Positions 1 through 6,377 of a stretch of 14,177 nucleotides of DNA are shown piece by piece (positions within the stretch are counted from its first letter, which is position 1; each line of letters begins with the position of its first letter). Origin of the DNA: an uncultured Collinsella sp. GTDB taxonomy: Bacteria; Actinomycetota; Coriobacteriia; Coriobacteriales; Coriobacteriaceae. The notes under the pieces are model-generated. The model searched no databases. It was given only the letters and a program-made list of their open reading frames with translations, and had not been told where the DNA came from. A program made the translations under genes and the position numbers. The stretch spans positions 1-14,177 of the forward strand of contig CABQNA010000017.1 in the NCBI GenBank assembly GCA_902465425.1, read 5' to 3'.

Positions 1-122
1 AGTCCCTTGCGGCGTAGTTCTTATTTAAGCCGTCCAAGTTTTGGGGTGCAGTTCACTTATTAAACTGCTCGGGGGCCTTTTTAGTTTAAGCGACCTGATG
101 GGCGGTCTTTATACCGGCAAAC
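1..122. other. Intergenic tail beyond argR, possible plus-strand gene end and stem
   Basis: I see no gene I can support here. Plus-strand frame 1 is open from base 1 to a TAA at 61-63 and could be the last 20 codons of a gene entering from the left, ending GVQFTY, but it is too short to judge. A small inverted repeat, GCAGTT at 48-53 and AACTGC at 63-68, is followed by a G-rich stretch and five T at 78-82. That resembles a weak plus-strand terminator for a convergent gene, although the T run begins ten bases after the stem. Confidence 0.2.
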
Positions 123-155
123 AAAAAGGGGGTACCGACCAACGTCGATACCCCC
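123..155 (-). terminator. Rho-independent terminator of argR
   Basis: On the minus strand a 12-bp stem (GGGGGTATCGAC pairing with GTCGGTACCCCC, one G-U pair) closes on a GTTG tetraloop at 140-143 and is followed by a run of five T (123-127) and then GTTT. It begins about 50 bases after the argR stop codon. This is a classical intrinsic terminator and it ends the minus-strand transcription unit. On the plus strand the stem is followed only by TTACA, so it works best for argR. Confidence 0.85.
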
Positions 156-205
156 TTACAAGCCACTATGTCACGCACACAGTGCCGAGCGCACGACCCG
201 CACGC

Positions 206-643
206 CTACTTGCGAGAATTGCTCAGCTTATTGATCAGCGCCTCAAGACGCTCGCCGTCCTCGGCCGTCTGGGCAATAACCAAAATCGTATCGTTGCCGG
301 CAAGCGAACCAAGCACATCGGGCAACTCTGCCGCATCAACGGCGGCGGCGATGCCGGAAGCCGTGCCAGGCTGAGCCTTGATCATAACCAGATTATCAGT
401 ACGCAGAACGCCCGTTACGAGCTCGGAAACCATACGCTGCAGGTGCAGGTCCTCTGCCAGAACATAGATGCCCTCAGGGAGTTTACGCAGCCCCATGTCG
501 GCAATATCGCGAGAGACAGTCGCCTGCGTGCAATCAAAGCCCATAGCACGGAGCTCATCGACCAGCACGCGCTGCGTGCGGACGTCCTTATTGCGCACAA
601 TATCTCTAATGGCATCCTGGCGCCCATTGCGTTTTTTAGCCAT
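206..643 (-). CDS. argR: Arginine repressor ArgR/AhrC
   Basis: Predicted hexameric, arginine-responsive DNA-binding regulator of arginine biosynthesis and catabolism. The 145-residue product has the family's usual length. The N-terminal winged helix carries the recognition helix TQATVSRDI at about residues 39-47. The C-terminal oligomerisation and arginine-binding domain runs from about residue 75, with GTASGIAAAVD near 93-103 and the ligand loop GNDTI at 116-120. Most relatives have GDDTI there, with two aspartates contacting arginine, so an Asn replaces the first one. The reading frame extends 11 codons upstream to 676, but I chose the ATG at 643: it starts the family-typical MAKKRNGRQ segment and is preceded by a purine-rich GAGAGAGG site. 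No arginine biosynthesis gene is in view. A perfect palindrome at 677-691 may be its own operator, and a strong terminator follows the gene. Confidence 0.93.
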   Translation of the reverse strand: MAKKRNGRQDAIRDIVRNKDVRTQRVLVDELRAMGFDCTQATVSRDIADMGLRKLPEGIYVLAEDLHLQRMVSELVTGVLRTDNLVMIKAQPGTASGIAAAVDAAELPDVLGSLAGNDTILVIAQTAEDGERLEALINKLSNSRK

Positions 644-676
644 ACAAACCCTCTCTCCAAAAGATGGCGGAGACAA

Positions 677-691
677 TCAATCAGTGATTGA
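677..691. promoter_or_regulatory. Palindrome resembling an ARG box upstream of argR
   Basis: TCAATCA-G-TGATTGA is a perfect 7-1-7 palindrome whose near edge lies 33 bases before the chosen argR start. The outer halves TCAAT and ATTGA fit the TnAAT...ATTnA half-sites known for ArgR operators, but the centre is five bases rather than the usual four. Its position suits autorepression of argR. I did not find a convincing second box at the usual 2-3 bp spacing, so the assignment is tentative. Confidence 0.4.
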
Positions 692-736
692 ATAGTTTAA
701 CGCTATTTGAAGGCTTTTGTGTATAAGAACGCATTT

Positions 737-764
737 CGAAACAATTCTATGCAAGTTTGTTTCG
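737..764. repeat. 8-12-8 inverted repeat between glycosyltransferase and argR
   Basis: CGAAACAA at 737-744 and TTGTTTCG at 757-764 are perfect inverted copies around a 12-base spacer. The structure lies just after the glycosyltransferase stop codon and roughly 95 bases before the argR start. On the minus strand the stem is not followed by a clean T run, so it is a poor intrinsic terminator. It could be a processing stem or a binding site for a dimeric protein. Confidence 0.4.
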
Positions 765-775
765 TAATGAGCCGT

Positions 776-1816
776 TTAGGCGGTTTTTGCGCCCGTCCGG
801 TTAAGAAAAGCTGCCAGATGCGTACACATCACGCAGCGCGCGGGCTTGGCGCTGGCAATCGGCCCAAACAACAGACCGAGTCCCCGATGGTTGTCCTTGA
901 GCGCGGCGACCATCTGACGGGTTCGAGGCGCCTCGAGCATATCACGCATGCGGGCGGAACGCTCGATTGACGACAACCCGTGCGGGCTCAGGCACAAATT
1001 CTCGATGCAGGCGACCAGTCCGGCAAAGTAGAACTTTTGGCTTGCCAGCTTGAGCCGACCACCGCTATCTGCTTCCGAGAGTGAGTCCGCAAGCTCGTCG
1101 AGTGCTCGGATGTCATCGGATACCTTGGCATACATGGTGGGATCAAAGGCATCTGTAAGCTTAGGTGCCGTGGCGTGGAAACAAGCGTCGCCGCAGCCGG
1201 AGACGCACTGCGCCCGCGAGAGCGCGCACGCCATAAACCCAACTGTGCGAAACACCTTGTCGCACAAAAGGCATGCCTCAAACAGCGAGCGGCTGTACAT
1301 CACGCCAGAGGTCTGAGCGACTAGGCCGCCTAAAATCAACTGGGACAGCCCGGTCACCATCGAAGACTTGTCTTCAATGACAATAGGGGCAACATCCAAG
1401 ACGCGCGAATGGCGCTCTCGATGTGCATCATAGCGGTCGAGCGACACCGTGGGGAACACTATGTCTGCCGCAGTATCGCACGCGATATCGACCATCTTGG
1501 AAAGGGACTGCGGAGCAAGCCACTCATCGGCGTTCATAGCGATGATTTGAGAGCCACGCGAGGCAGCAAAACCGGCACGAAGACAAGCGCCGCGCTTCGC
1601 GTCCTCGACATCAATCAAATCAATATGGATGTCCCTGTCGGCAGCAACTTGAAGCGAATGGCGCACACCGGGCGCAGCATCGCGGCAGACAACGACAATC
1701 TGCAAATCGTAGAGGTCTTGGTTCTGGATACTCTCGAGCGCACGCATCGCATAGCTGGGCGAACCTTCTACCACAAGGATCACCGAAAGTCGCGGATGCG
1801 AGCCACGTCGAACCAA
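776..1816 (-). CDS. Family 2-like glycosyltransferase
   Basis: Probable cytoplasmic glycosyltransferase of the GT-A fold, 346 residues, with unknown donor and acceptor. The N-terminus reads LSVILVVEGSP followed by AMRALESIQNQ (residues 10-33), the usual nucleotide-binding strand and 'sequence of small steps' helix of GT2 enzymes. AGFAASRGSQIIAMNADEWL (81-100) matches the family's A-x-G-x-[YI]-hhh-DxDD region, but the canonical DxD appears as NADE, so catalytic metal binding is uncertain. The C-terminal half (about 180-346) is rich in cysteine, including CVSGCGDAC and CVMC, and I recognise no further domain or membrane segment. The start is a TTG at 1816, preceded by GAGAGGA at a good distance; no ATG lies before the conserved strand. 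It sits between truA and argR, and its role in cell envelope or polysaccharide synthesis is inference only. It could also be an inactive paralogue. Confidence 0.7.
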   Translation of the reverse strand: MVRRGSHPRLSVILVVEGSPSYAMRALESIQNQDLYDLQIVVVCRDAAPGVRHSLQVAADRDIHIDLIDVEDAKRGACLRAGFAASRGSQIIAMNADEWLAPQSLSKMVDIACDTAADIVFPTVSLDRYDAHRERHSRVLDVAPIVIEDKSSMVTGLSQLILGGLVAQTSGVMYSRSLFEACLLCDKVFRTVGFMACALSRAQCVSGCGDACFHATAPKLTDAFDPTMYAKVSDDIRALDELADSLSEADSGGRLKLASQKFYFAGLVACIENLCLSPHGLSSIERSARMRDMLEAPRTRQMVAALKDNHRGLGLLFGPIASAKPARCVMCTHLAAFLNRTGAKTA

Positions 1817-1817
1817 G

Positions 1818-1859
1818 TTATCCGTCCTCTCGACAGCAATGAATCAAACCGTGGTTCAT
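1818..1859 (-). CDS. Possible 13-residue leader peptide before the glycosyltransferase
   Basis: A short frame, MNHGLIHCCREDG, starts at an ATG preceded by GGCGGGG and stops with TAA one base before the TTG start of the glycosyltransferase. Its last codons contain the downstream gene's ribosome binding site, so translation of the two could be coupled. A frame this short can arise by chance, and no conservation can be checked here. Confidence 0.2.
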   Translation of the reverse strand: MNHGLIHCCREDG

Positions 1860-1977
1860 GGTACACCCCGCCAATAAAAGCAATGAGACACCAGTTGTAT
1901 TGCACGCCAAGAACAGATGTTGCACACGCGCAGCCCACAGATGACAGGTGTCGACGCACGACGCGTCGAGCCCTCCC
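1860..1977. other. Gap between truA and the glycosyltransferase
   Basis: No further gene is supported here. A perfect 7-bp inverted repeat, TCGACGC and GCGTCGA, lies about 25 bases after the truA stop, but no T run follows it on the minus strand, so it is not a classical terminator. I could not find a clear sigma-70-type promoter for the glycosyltransferase; the best -10-like words lack a matching -35. Confidence 0.3.
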
Positions 1978-2802
1978 CTAGTCGAGCACGACAAGCTCGG
2001 CGGGATCGTAATCCACGCCCATAAACGTAAGGCCGCAGGCAGGAGCCGTGGGGCCCGCAGCGGTACGGTCGCAAGCATCGATGACCTCGCGCATCCACTC
2101 GGGTTCACGGCGATGCATGCCAATCTCGACAAGCGTGCCCACGATCGTGCGGACCATCGAATGCAGAAACGCATTGCCCTCGATGGTAAACGTCAGAATG
2201 TCCTCGCCAAACGCAACCTCATGGCCAAACTCGGCACGCATCACGCAGCGATGCGTGGGCTTGCCAGCGGCCGAGGCAACCTTGCAAAAGCTCTTAAAGT
2301 CCTGCTCGCCCAAAAGCGCGGGACAGGCCGCAGACATGGCCTCGACGTCCAAGGGATAGCGATGCCACCACACGGCACCCCGTGAGAGCACGGGACGCGC
2401 GTCGCGATCGGCAATACGGTACGTATATGTACGTGAACGCGCATCAAAGCGTGCAGAAAAGCCTTTACGGGCCTTGTAGACCTCGTTTATGGCGATATCT
2501 TTGGGCAGCAGGGCATCCATAGCCCGCAGCCACCTACGGCGCGTCAAGGCGAGCTCAGCGTCCGTTACGGGCACGCTGATGTACTGAGCCACGGCATGTA
2601 CGCCGGCATCGGTACGCCCCGCGCACGTTAGGACAATCGGACGGCGCAGGAGCGTCTCAATAGCGCGGCGCAACTCGCCCGCAACCGTCGTCTGACCGGG
2701 CTGCTCGGCAAAGCCGCTGTAGGACGAGCCATCGTAGGCCACGCGGAAAACGAGCGTGGCATCGAGCTCAGGAATCGAATTGAAATCAGACGGCGCGGTC
2801 AT
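1978..2802 (-). CDS. truA: tRNA pseudouridine(38-40) synthase TruA
   Basis: Converts uridines 38-40 in the anticodon stem-loop of several tRNAs to pseudouridine, in the cytoplasm and without cofactor. The 274-residue product shows the catalytic loop AGRTDAGVHA, with the catalytic aspartate near residue 65, the N-terminal strand FRVAYDGSSYSGF, and the C-terminal FLHSMVRTIVGTLVEIG signature of the TruA family. Length agrees with the family. I chose the ATG at 2802 because GGGAG precedes it by six bases; a TTG five codons upstream is the alternative. As often in bacteria it follows rplQ, but a strong terminator lies 36 bases before the start, so expression depends on read-through or on a promoter I could not identify. 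Confidence 0.95.
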   Translation of the reverse strand: MTAPSDFNSIPELDATLVFRVAYDGSSYSGFAEQPGQTTVAGELRRAIETLLRRPIVLTCAGRTDAGVHAVAQYISVPVTDAELALTRRRWLRAMDALLPKDIAINEVYKARKGFSARFDARSRTYTYRIADRDARPVLSRGAVWWHRYPLDVEAMSAACPALLGEQDFKSFCKVASAAGKPTHRCVMRAEFGHEVAFGEDILTFTIEGNAFLHSMVRTIVGTLVEIGMHRREPEWMREVIDACDRTAAGPTAPACGLTFMGVDYDPAELVVLD

Positions 2803-2837
2803 GGACGCTCCCAACAAACAGGCAATGGCATTTCGAC

Positions 2838-2868
2838 AAAAAAAGAGGGGTACGCGAACGTACCCCTC
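2838..2868 (-). terminator. Rho-independent terminator after rplQ
   Basis: The minus strand has a perfect 10-bp stem, GAGGGGTACG with CGTACCCCTC, a TTCG loop at 2855-2858, and a run of seven T at 2838-2844. It follows the rplQ stop codon by about 26 bases. UUCG is an especially stable tetraloop, so this should be an efficient end to the ribosomal protein and rpoA transcript. Confidence 0.93.
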
Positions 2869-2894
2869 GAATATAGCCTATGCAGACGGATTGT

Positions 2895-3362
2895 CTACTC
2901 AGCGGTCTCCTCAGCAGGAGCCTCCTCGGCAGCCTCGACCTTCTTGGGAGCAGCGGCCTTCTTGGGGGCCGGAGCAGCCTTCTTAGCCTTAGGCGTGCAA
3001 GGCTCGGTGACGAGCTCCATGATAACGATGGGAGCGTTGTCGCCCTTGCGGTTACCGAGCTTCATGATGCGGGTGTAACCGCCGTTGCGGTCCTGCCACA
3101 TGCCCTGAGCAGCCTTGTCGAAGATCTCGGCAACGAGCTGCTTATCGCCGAGCTTGGCGATAGCCAGACGACGAGAGTGCAGGTCGCCCTTCTTGGCCCA
3201 GGTGATGATCGGATCGACGACCGAACGCAGCGCCTTAGCGCGGGTCTCGGTGGTCTTGATGCGGTCGTTCTCGAAGAGGGCCTTAGCAAGGCTCTTCTTC
3301 ATGGCCTTGGTGTGGCTCGCATCGGTGCCGAGCTTCAGGCCCTTCTTAACGTTATGACGCAT
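2895..3362 (-). CDS. rplQ: 50S ribosomal protein L17 (bL17)
   Basis: Large-subunit protein near the exit tunnel. The first 120 or so residues are typical: MRHNVKKGLKLGTDASHTKA, then the ALFENDRIKTTETRAKALRS segment and GGYTRIMKLGNRKGDNAPIVIMELV. The product has 155 residues, longer than the 120-130 common in the family, because of an added tail rich in Lys, Ala, Pro and Glu (about residues 125-155) that begins basic and ends acidic. Such tails on L17 occur in actinobacteria and are probably disordered. The ATG follows GAGGAG, and the gene is 30 bases downstream of rpoA, as the last gene before a strong terminator. Confidence 0.97.
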   Translation of the reverse strand: MRHNVKKGLKLGTDASHTKAMKKSLAKALFENDRIKTTETRAKALRSVVDPIITWAKKGDLHSRRLAIAKLGDKQLVAEIFDKAAQGMWQDRNGGYTRIMKLGNRKGDNAPIVIMELVTEPCTPKAKKAAPAPKKAAAPKKVEAAEEAPAEETAE

Positions 3363-3392
3363 GGTCTAGTTTCTCCTCAAATATGCGAAGCA

Positions 3393-4334
3393 TTAAGCCT
3401 TCAGGCTCAGGCCCATGGACTCAAGCTTGTCCTTCACTTCCTCGATCGACTTAACACCGAAGTTACGGATGTTGAGCAGATCGTTCTCCGAGAACTCAAC
3501 GAGCTGACGGACCGAGTGAATGCTGGCGCGCTTAAGGCAGTTGTAAGAACGGACGGAAAGGTCCAGATCCTCGATCTGCTTGTCCAGCTCAGCGTTGTCG
3601 TTGGTGACCTCGGGAGCGAAGATCGAAGCCTCCTCCTCGACCTCGGGGGTCTCGGCAAGGTTCATAAAGGCAGCCATATGCTGGTTAATGATATTGGCAG
3701 CCTGGACCACGGCGTCGCGCGGGGCGATGGAGCCGTTGGTCTCGATCTCGAGGACAAGGCGGTCGTAGTCGGTGTGCTGACCGACACGGCAAGCCTCAAC
3801 GAGCTTGGCGCAACGGGAAACCGGCGAGTACAGCGAGTCGACGTGGATCACACCGATGGGATCGTTGTCGCGCTTGTTGGCCTCGCCAGAAACATAGCCG
3901 CGGCCATAGCCGATGCGCATGCTCATGGTGAGATGGCCACCCTCGGTGAGCGTAGCGATGTGCTGCTCGGGGTTGACCAACTCAAACTCGGACGGAATAA
4001 AGAAGTCCGCACCGGTGACCTCGCAGGGGCCGTCAACCGAAATGGTGGCGGTCGCCTCGTCGGTCGTGCCGAGAGCCCTGAAGACAAGACCCTTGACATT
4101 CAGGACGATGTCGGTGACATCCTCGACCATGTTAGGGATGGTCATGAACTCGTGCTGCGCACCATCGATCTGAATAGCCTCGACGGCGGCACCCTCGAGC
4201 GAGGACAGAAGAACGCGACGAAGGGAGTTACCCAGCGTATCGCCGTAGCCACGCTCGAGCGGCTCGACGGAGACACGAGCAGACGTCTCGTTGATCTCTT
4301 CGACCTGAACCTGAGGCCTAATGAATTCTGACAT
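3393..4334 (-). CDS. rpoA: DNA-directed RNA polymerase alpha subunit
   Basis: Alpha subunit (313 residues), which dimerises to nucleate assembly of the core RNA polymerase and contacts promoter UP elements and activators. The N-terminal domain carries the typical EPLERGYGDTLGNSLRRVLLSSL segment (about 26-48) with the assembly residues, and the middle part has LNVKGLVFRALG. A glutamate-rich linker near residues 223-240 leads to the C-terminal domain, where LSVRSYNCLKR contains the arginine equivalent to E. coli R265 that binds DNA, followed by NIRNFGVKSIEEVKDKL. The ATG is preceded by GGAGG at an ideal distance. It lies between rpsD and rplQ, the standard alpha operon position, and nothing looks broken. 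Confidence 0.98.
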   Translation of the reverse strand: MSEFIRPQVQVEEINETSARVSVEPLERGYGDTLGNSLRRVLLSSLEGAAVEAIQIDGAQHEFMTIPNMVEDVTDIVLNVKGLVFRALGTTDEATATISVDGPCEVTGADFFIPSEFELVNPEQHIATLTEGGHLTMSMRIGYGRGYVSGEANKRDNDPIGVIHVDSLYSPVSRCAKLVEACRVGQHTDYDRLVLEIETNGSIAPRDAVVQAANIINQHMAAFMNLAETPEVEEEASIFAPEVTNDNAELDKQIEDLDLSVRSYNCLKRASIHSVRQLVEFSENDLLNIRNFGVKSIEEVKDKLESMGLSLKA

Positions 4335-4366
4335 GTATTACCTCCAGCCTCAGCAGCCCGGATGGA

Positions 4367-4963
4367 CTACTTAGAGTAGAGCTCGACGATGAGCTGCTCG
4401 TTGATATCACCGCTGATCTGCTCACGCGTCGGCAGAGCGAGCACGTTACCAGACAGCTTCTCGATATCGACCTCGAGCCAGCCAGGGACCTCAAAGCGCT
4501 CGGAGGAAATCAGAGCCTCCTTGATGGGGAGGAGGTCACGGAACTTCTCGCCGACAGCGACGACGTCGCCGGCCTTGACGCGGTAGGACGGGATGTCCAC
4601 GCGCTTGCCGTTCACGGTGAAGTGACCGTGACGGACGGACTGACGAGCCTCTTTGCGGGTGCGGGCGAAGCCAAGACGGAAGACGACGTTGTCGAGGCGA
4701 GACTCAAGGATGATCATGAGGTTCTCACCGGTGACGCCGTTCATCTTACGGGCCTTGTTGAAGTAGCCGTGGAACTGCTTCTCCAGAACGCCATAGATGA
4801 ACTTGACCTTCTGCTTCTCGCGCAGCTGCATGCCGTACTCAGATTCCTTGCGACGGCGCTTGGGCTGACGGATAGATTCCTTCTTGCTGCTGTAACCGAG
4901 CTCAGCGGGATCGATCCCGAGCTGACGGCAGCGCTTAAGAACAGGAGTCCTGTCGATTGCCAT
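4367..4963 (-). CDS. rpsD: 30S ribosomal protein S4 (uS4), zinc-free form
   Basis: Primary 16S rRNA binder that starts assembly of the 30S body; in several bacteria it also represses its own operon. The product has 198 residues. The N-terminal domain contains one cysteine only (residue 12), so the zinc-binding cluster of some S4 proteins is missing and this is the so-called C-minus form. The S4 RNA-binding domain is clear at about 88-150: RLDNVVFRLGFARTRKEARQ then VRHGHFTVNGKRVDIPSYRV. The C-terminal EQLIVELYSK is the usual end. An AAGGAT ribosome site lies before the ATG. It sits between rpsK and rpoA with short gaps. Confidence 0.98.
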   Translation of the reverse strand: MAIDRTPVLKRCRQLGIDPAELGYSSKKESIRQPKRRRKESEYGMQLREKQKVKFIYGVLEKQFHGYFNKARKMNGVTGENLMIILESRLDNVVFRLGFARTRKEARQSVRHGHFTVNGKRVDIPSYRVKAGDVVAVGEKFRDLLPIKEALISSERFEVPGWLEVDIEKLSGNVLALPTREQISGDINEQLIVELYSK

Positions 4964-4982
4964 ATTGATACGATCCTTTCAG

Positions 4983-5387
4983 TTACACGCGGCGACGCTT
5001 CTTGGGGCGGCAGCCGTTGTGCGGAATGGGGGTCTTGTCCTGGATGCTCGAGACCTCGAGGCCAGCAGCCTGGAGGGAGCGGATGGCGGTCTCACGACCG
5101 GAGCCGGGGCCCTTGACGAAGACGGAAACCTTCTTCATACCGTGCTCCATGGCCTGCTTGGCAGCAGCCTCGGCAGCCATCTGGGCAGCGAACGGCGTGG
5201 ACTTACGGGAGCCCTTGAAGCCCACCTGGCCAGCCGACTTCCAGGAAATGACGTTGCCCTGGGGATCGGTGATCGAAACGATCGTGTTGTTGAACGTAGA
5301 ACGAATGTGAGCCTGGCCCACGGAAATGTTCTTACGGTCCGCGCGCTTCAGACGGGCAGCGCGAACGTTCTTCTTAGCAGTAGCCAT
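4983..5387 (-). CDS. rpsK: 30S ribosomal protein S11 (uS11)
   Basis: Protein of the 30S platform near the mRNA exit and the E site. The 134-residue product has a short basic N-terminal tail, the core GQAHIRSTFNNTIVSITDPQ, SWKSAGQVGFKGSRKSTPFA, and the C-terminal signature IQDKTPIPHNGCRPKKRRRV, which binds 16S rRNA. Length and motifs are normal. The ATG at 5387 is preceded by AGGAG at a somewhat long distance of ten bases. It is 14 bases downstream of rpsM and 19 upstream of rpsD. Confidence 0.98.
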   Translation of the reverse strand: MATAKKNVRAARLKRADRKNISVGQAHIRSTFNNTIVSITDPQGNVISWKSAGQVGFKGSRKSTPFAAQMAAEAAAKQAMEHGMKKVSVFVKGPGSGRETAIRSLQAAGLEVSSIQDKTPIPHNGCRPKKRRRV

Positions 5388-5401
5388 CTATCTAGCGCTC
5401 C

Positions 5402-5776
5402 TTATTTCTTCTTCTTAGCACCGATCTGACGCTTCGGGCCCTTGCGGGTACGAGCGTTAGTGTGGGTGCGCTGGCCGCGGACCGGGAGGCCCTTGCGGTG
5501 ACGAAGGCCGCGGTTGCAGCCGATGTCCATAAGGCGCTTGACGTTCTGGTTGCGCTCACGGCGGAGGTCGCCCTCAACCATGATCTGGTTCTTATCGATA
5601 TAATCGCGGATGGCGTTAACCTCATCCTCGGTGAGGTCCTTAACACGCGTATCCACGTTAACGTTGCACTCGACGCAAATCTTCGTCGCAGTGGTGCGGC
5701 CGATGCCGTAAATGTAGGTCAGACCGATCTCAACGCGCTTCTCACGCGGGAGGTCGACACCATTAATACGGGCCAA
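5402..5776 (-). CDS. rpsM: 30S ribosomal protein S13 (uS13)
   Basis: 30S head protein that contacts the P-site tRNA and forms bridges to the large subunit. The 124-residue product begins ARINGVDLPREKRVEIGLTYI and includes IYGIGRTTATKIC, the helix-two-turn-helix region, and the RHRKGLPVRGQRTHTNART signature before a Lys-rich C-terminus (GAKKKK). The start is a TTG at 5776: it encodes the conserved first residue, GAGGAG lies six bases upstream, and no ATG fits the conserved N-terminus. It is 14 bases downstream of rpmJ. Confidence 0.97.
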   Translation of the reverse strand: MARINGVDLPREKRVEIGLTYIYGIGRTTATKICVECNVNVDTRVKDLTEDEVNAIRDYIDKNQIMVEGDLRRERNQNVKRLMDIGCNRGLRHRKGLPVRGQRTHTNARTRKGPKRQIGAKKKK

Positions 5777-5790
5777 CGTAGTCTCCTCTC

Positions 5791-5904
5791 TTAACCCTGA
5801 CGCTGCTTATGACGGGGGTTCTCGCAAATGACGAGGACCTTGCCATGGCGCCTAATGATTTTGCACTTATCGCACATCTTCTTGACCGAAGGACGTACCT
5901 TCAT
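5791..5904 (-). CDS. rpmJ: 50S ribosomal protein L36 (bL36), zinc-binding
   Basis: The smallest 50S protein, 37 residues: MKVRPSVKKMCDKCKIIRRH then GKVLVICENPRHKQRQG. Cys11, Cys14, Cys27 and His32 form the zinc-ribbon set, so this is the canonical zinc-binding form of L36. The ATG at 5904 is preceded by GAAAGGAAG. It stands between infA and rpmsM-type genes in the usual order infA-rpmJ-rpsM, but the distance from infA (150 bases) is unusually long and holds two stem-loops. Confidence 0.97.
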   Translation of the reverse strand: MKVRPSVKKMCDKCKIIRRHGKVLVICENPRHKQRQG

Positions 5905-6054
5905 CGTTCTTCCTTTCGGTAGCGCTCAAACTACTTCCCTACTATCTACTCGCCCAGCCGCAGGCGTTTAAAACTATGGCTGGTCTTCACACACAATCCG
6001 ACCGTAGGTTGAGCTAAGCCTGCAGTCGGAAATGGAGTGCGTGTATGCGTGCCG
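5905..6054 (-). other. infA-rpmJ spacer with two stem-loops
   Basis: This 150-base gap is long for a ribosomal operon. It has an imperfect 14-bp hairpin at 5997-6030 (outer TCCGAC/GTCGGA, inner AGGTT/AGCCT, loop of six, one C-A mismatch plus G-U pairs) and a smaller one with CCAGCC at 5954-5959 and GGCTGG at 5978-5983. On the minus strand the first stem is followed by TTGTGTGTG, only weakly terminator-like. It may be an attenuator, a processing site or a secondary promoter region; I cannot distinguish these. Confidence 0.4.
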
Positions 6055-6273
6055 CTATTTGTAGCGATAGGTGATGCGGCCGCGGGTCAGGTCGTACGGG
6101 GAAAGCTCCACGACAACCCTGTCACCGGGGAGAATACGGATGTAATTCATTCGGATCTTGCCAGAAATGTTGCACAGAACCGAATGACCGTTCTCGAGCT
6201 CGACCTTAAACATGGCATTGGGCAGCGGTTCCTTTACCGTACCCTCGAGCTCAATTGCGTCTTCCTTCTTCAC
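6055..6273 (-). CDS. infA: Translation initiation factor IF-1
   Basis: Single OB-fold factor that binds the 30S A site during initiation. With the GTG at 6273 as start it has 72 residues, the same as E. coli IF-1, and aligns from the first residue: KKEDAIELEGTV, then LPNAMFKVELENGHSVLCNI, SGKIRMNYIRILPGDRVVVE and LSPYDLTRGRITYRYK. A TTG at 6279 directly after an in-frame TGA would add two residues. No ATG exists in frame; the ATG at 6283 opens a different ten-codon frame. The ribosome site (GAGAAAG) is weak for either start. The gene has 104 bases of upstream space with a candidate promoter, so it may be partly independent of map. Confidence 0.93.
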   Translation of the reverse strand: MKKEDAIELEGTVKEPLPNAMFKVELENGHSVLCNISGKIRMNYIRILPGDRVVVELSPYDLTRGRITYRYK

Positions 6274-6312
6274 AAGCAATCATCTTTCTCTAGAAAACGA
6301 CAGCGATTGAGT

Positions 6313-6341
6313 ATTCTACAACACGTATGCACGCATCGTAA
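6313..6341 (-). promoter_or_regulatory. Candidate promoter for infA
   Basis: On the minus strand TTACGA (6336-6341) and TAGAAT (6313-6318) are separated by 17 bases; the -10 word differs from the consensus by one base and the -35 word matches three of six. It lies about 40 bases before the infA start, in the only sizeable gap between map and infA. The evidence is sequence resemblance only. Confidence 0.35.
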
Positions 6342-6377
6342 TAACTTCGTAATGGCTCCACAACTAAGTGGAACTTG

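Noticed and set aside
41..691. Plus-strand frame of 216 codons opposite argR
   Set aside because: It is the antisense of argR and its terminator; no ribosome site or domain supports it.
1948..2385. Plus-strand frames opposite truA
   Set aside because: Shadow of truA, with no independent coding evidence.
2880..4331. Long plus-strand open frame of 483 codons opposite rplQ and rpoA
   Set aside because: It mirrors highly conserved genes on the other strand, has Leu/Asp/Gly-heavy shadow composition and no recognisable domain.
6343..6353. Resemblance of ATAACTTCGTAAT to a loxP arm
   Set aside because: Only one short partial arm is present, without the inverted partner or spacer; chance similarity.
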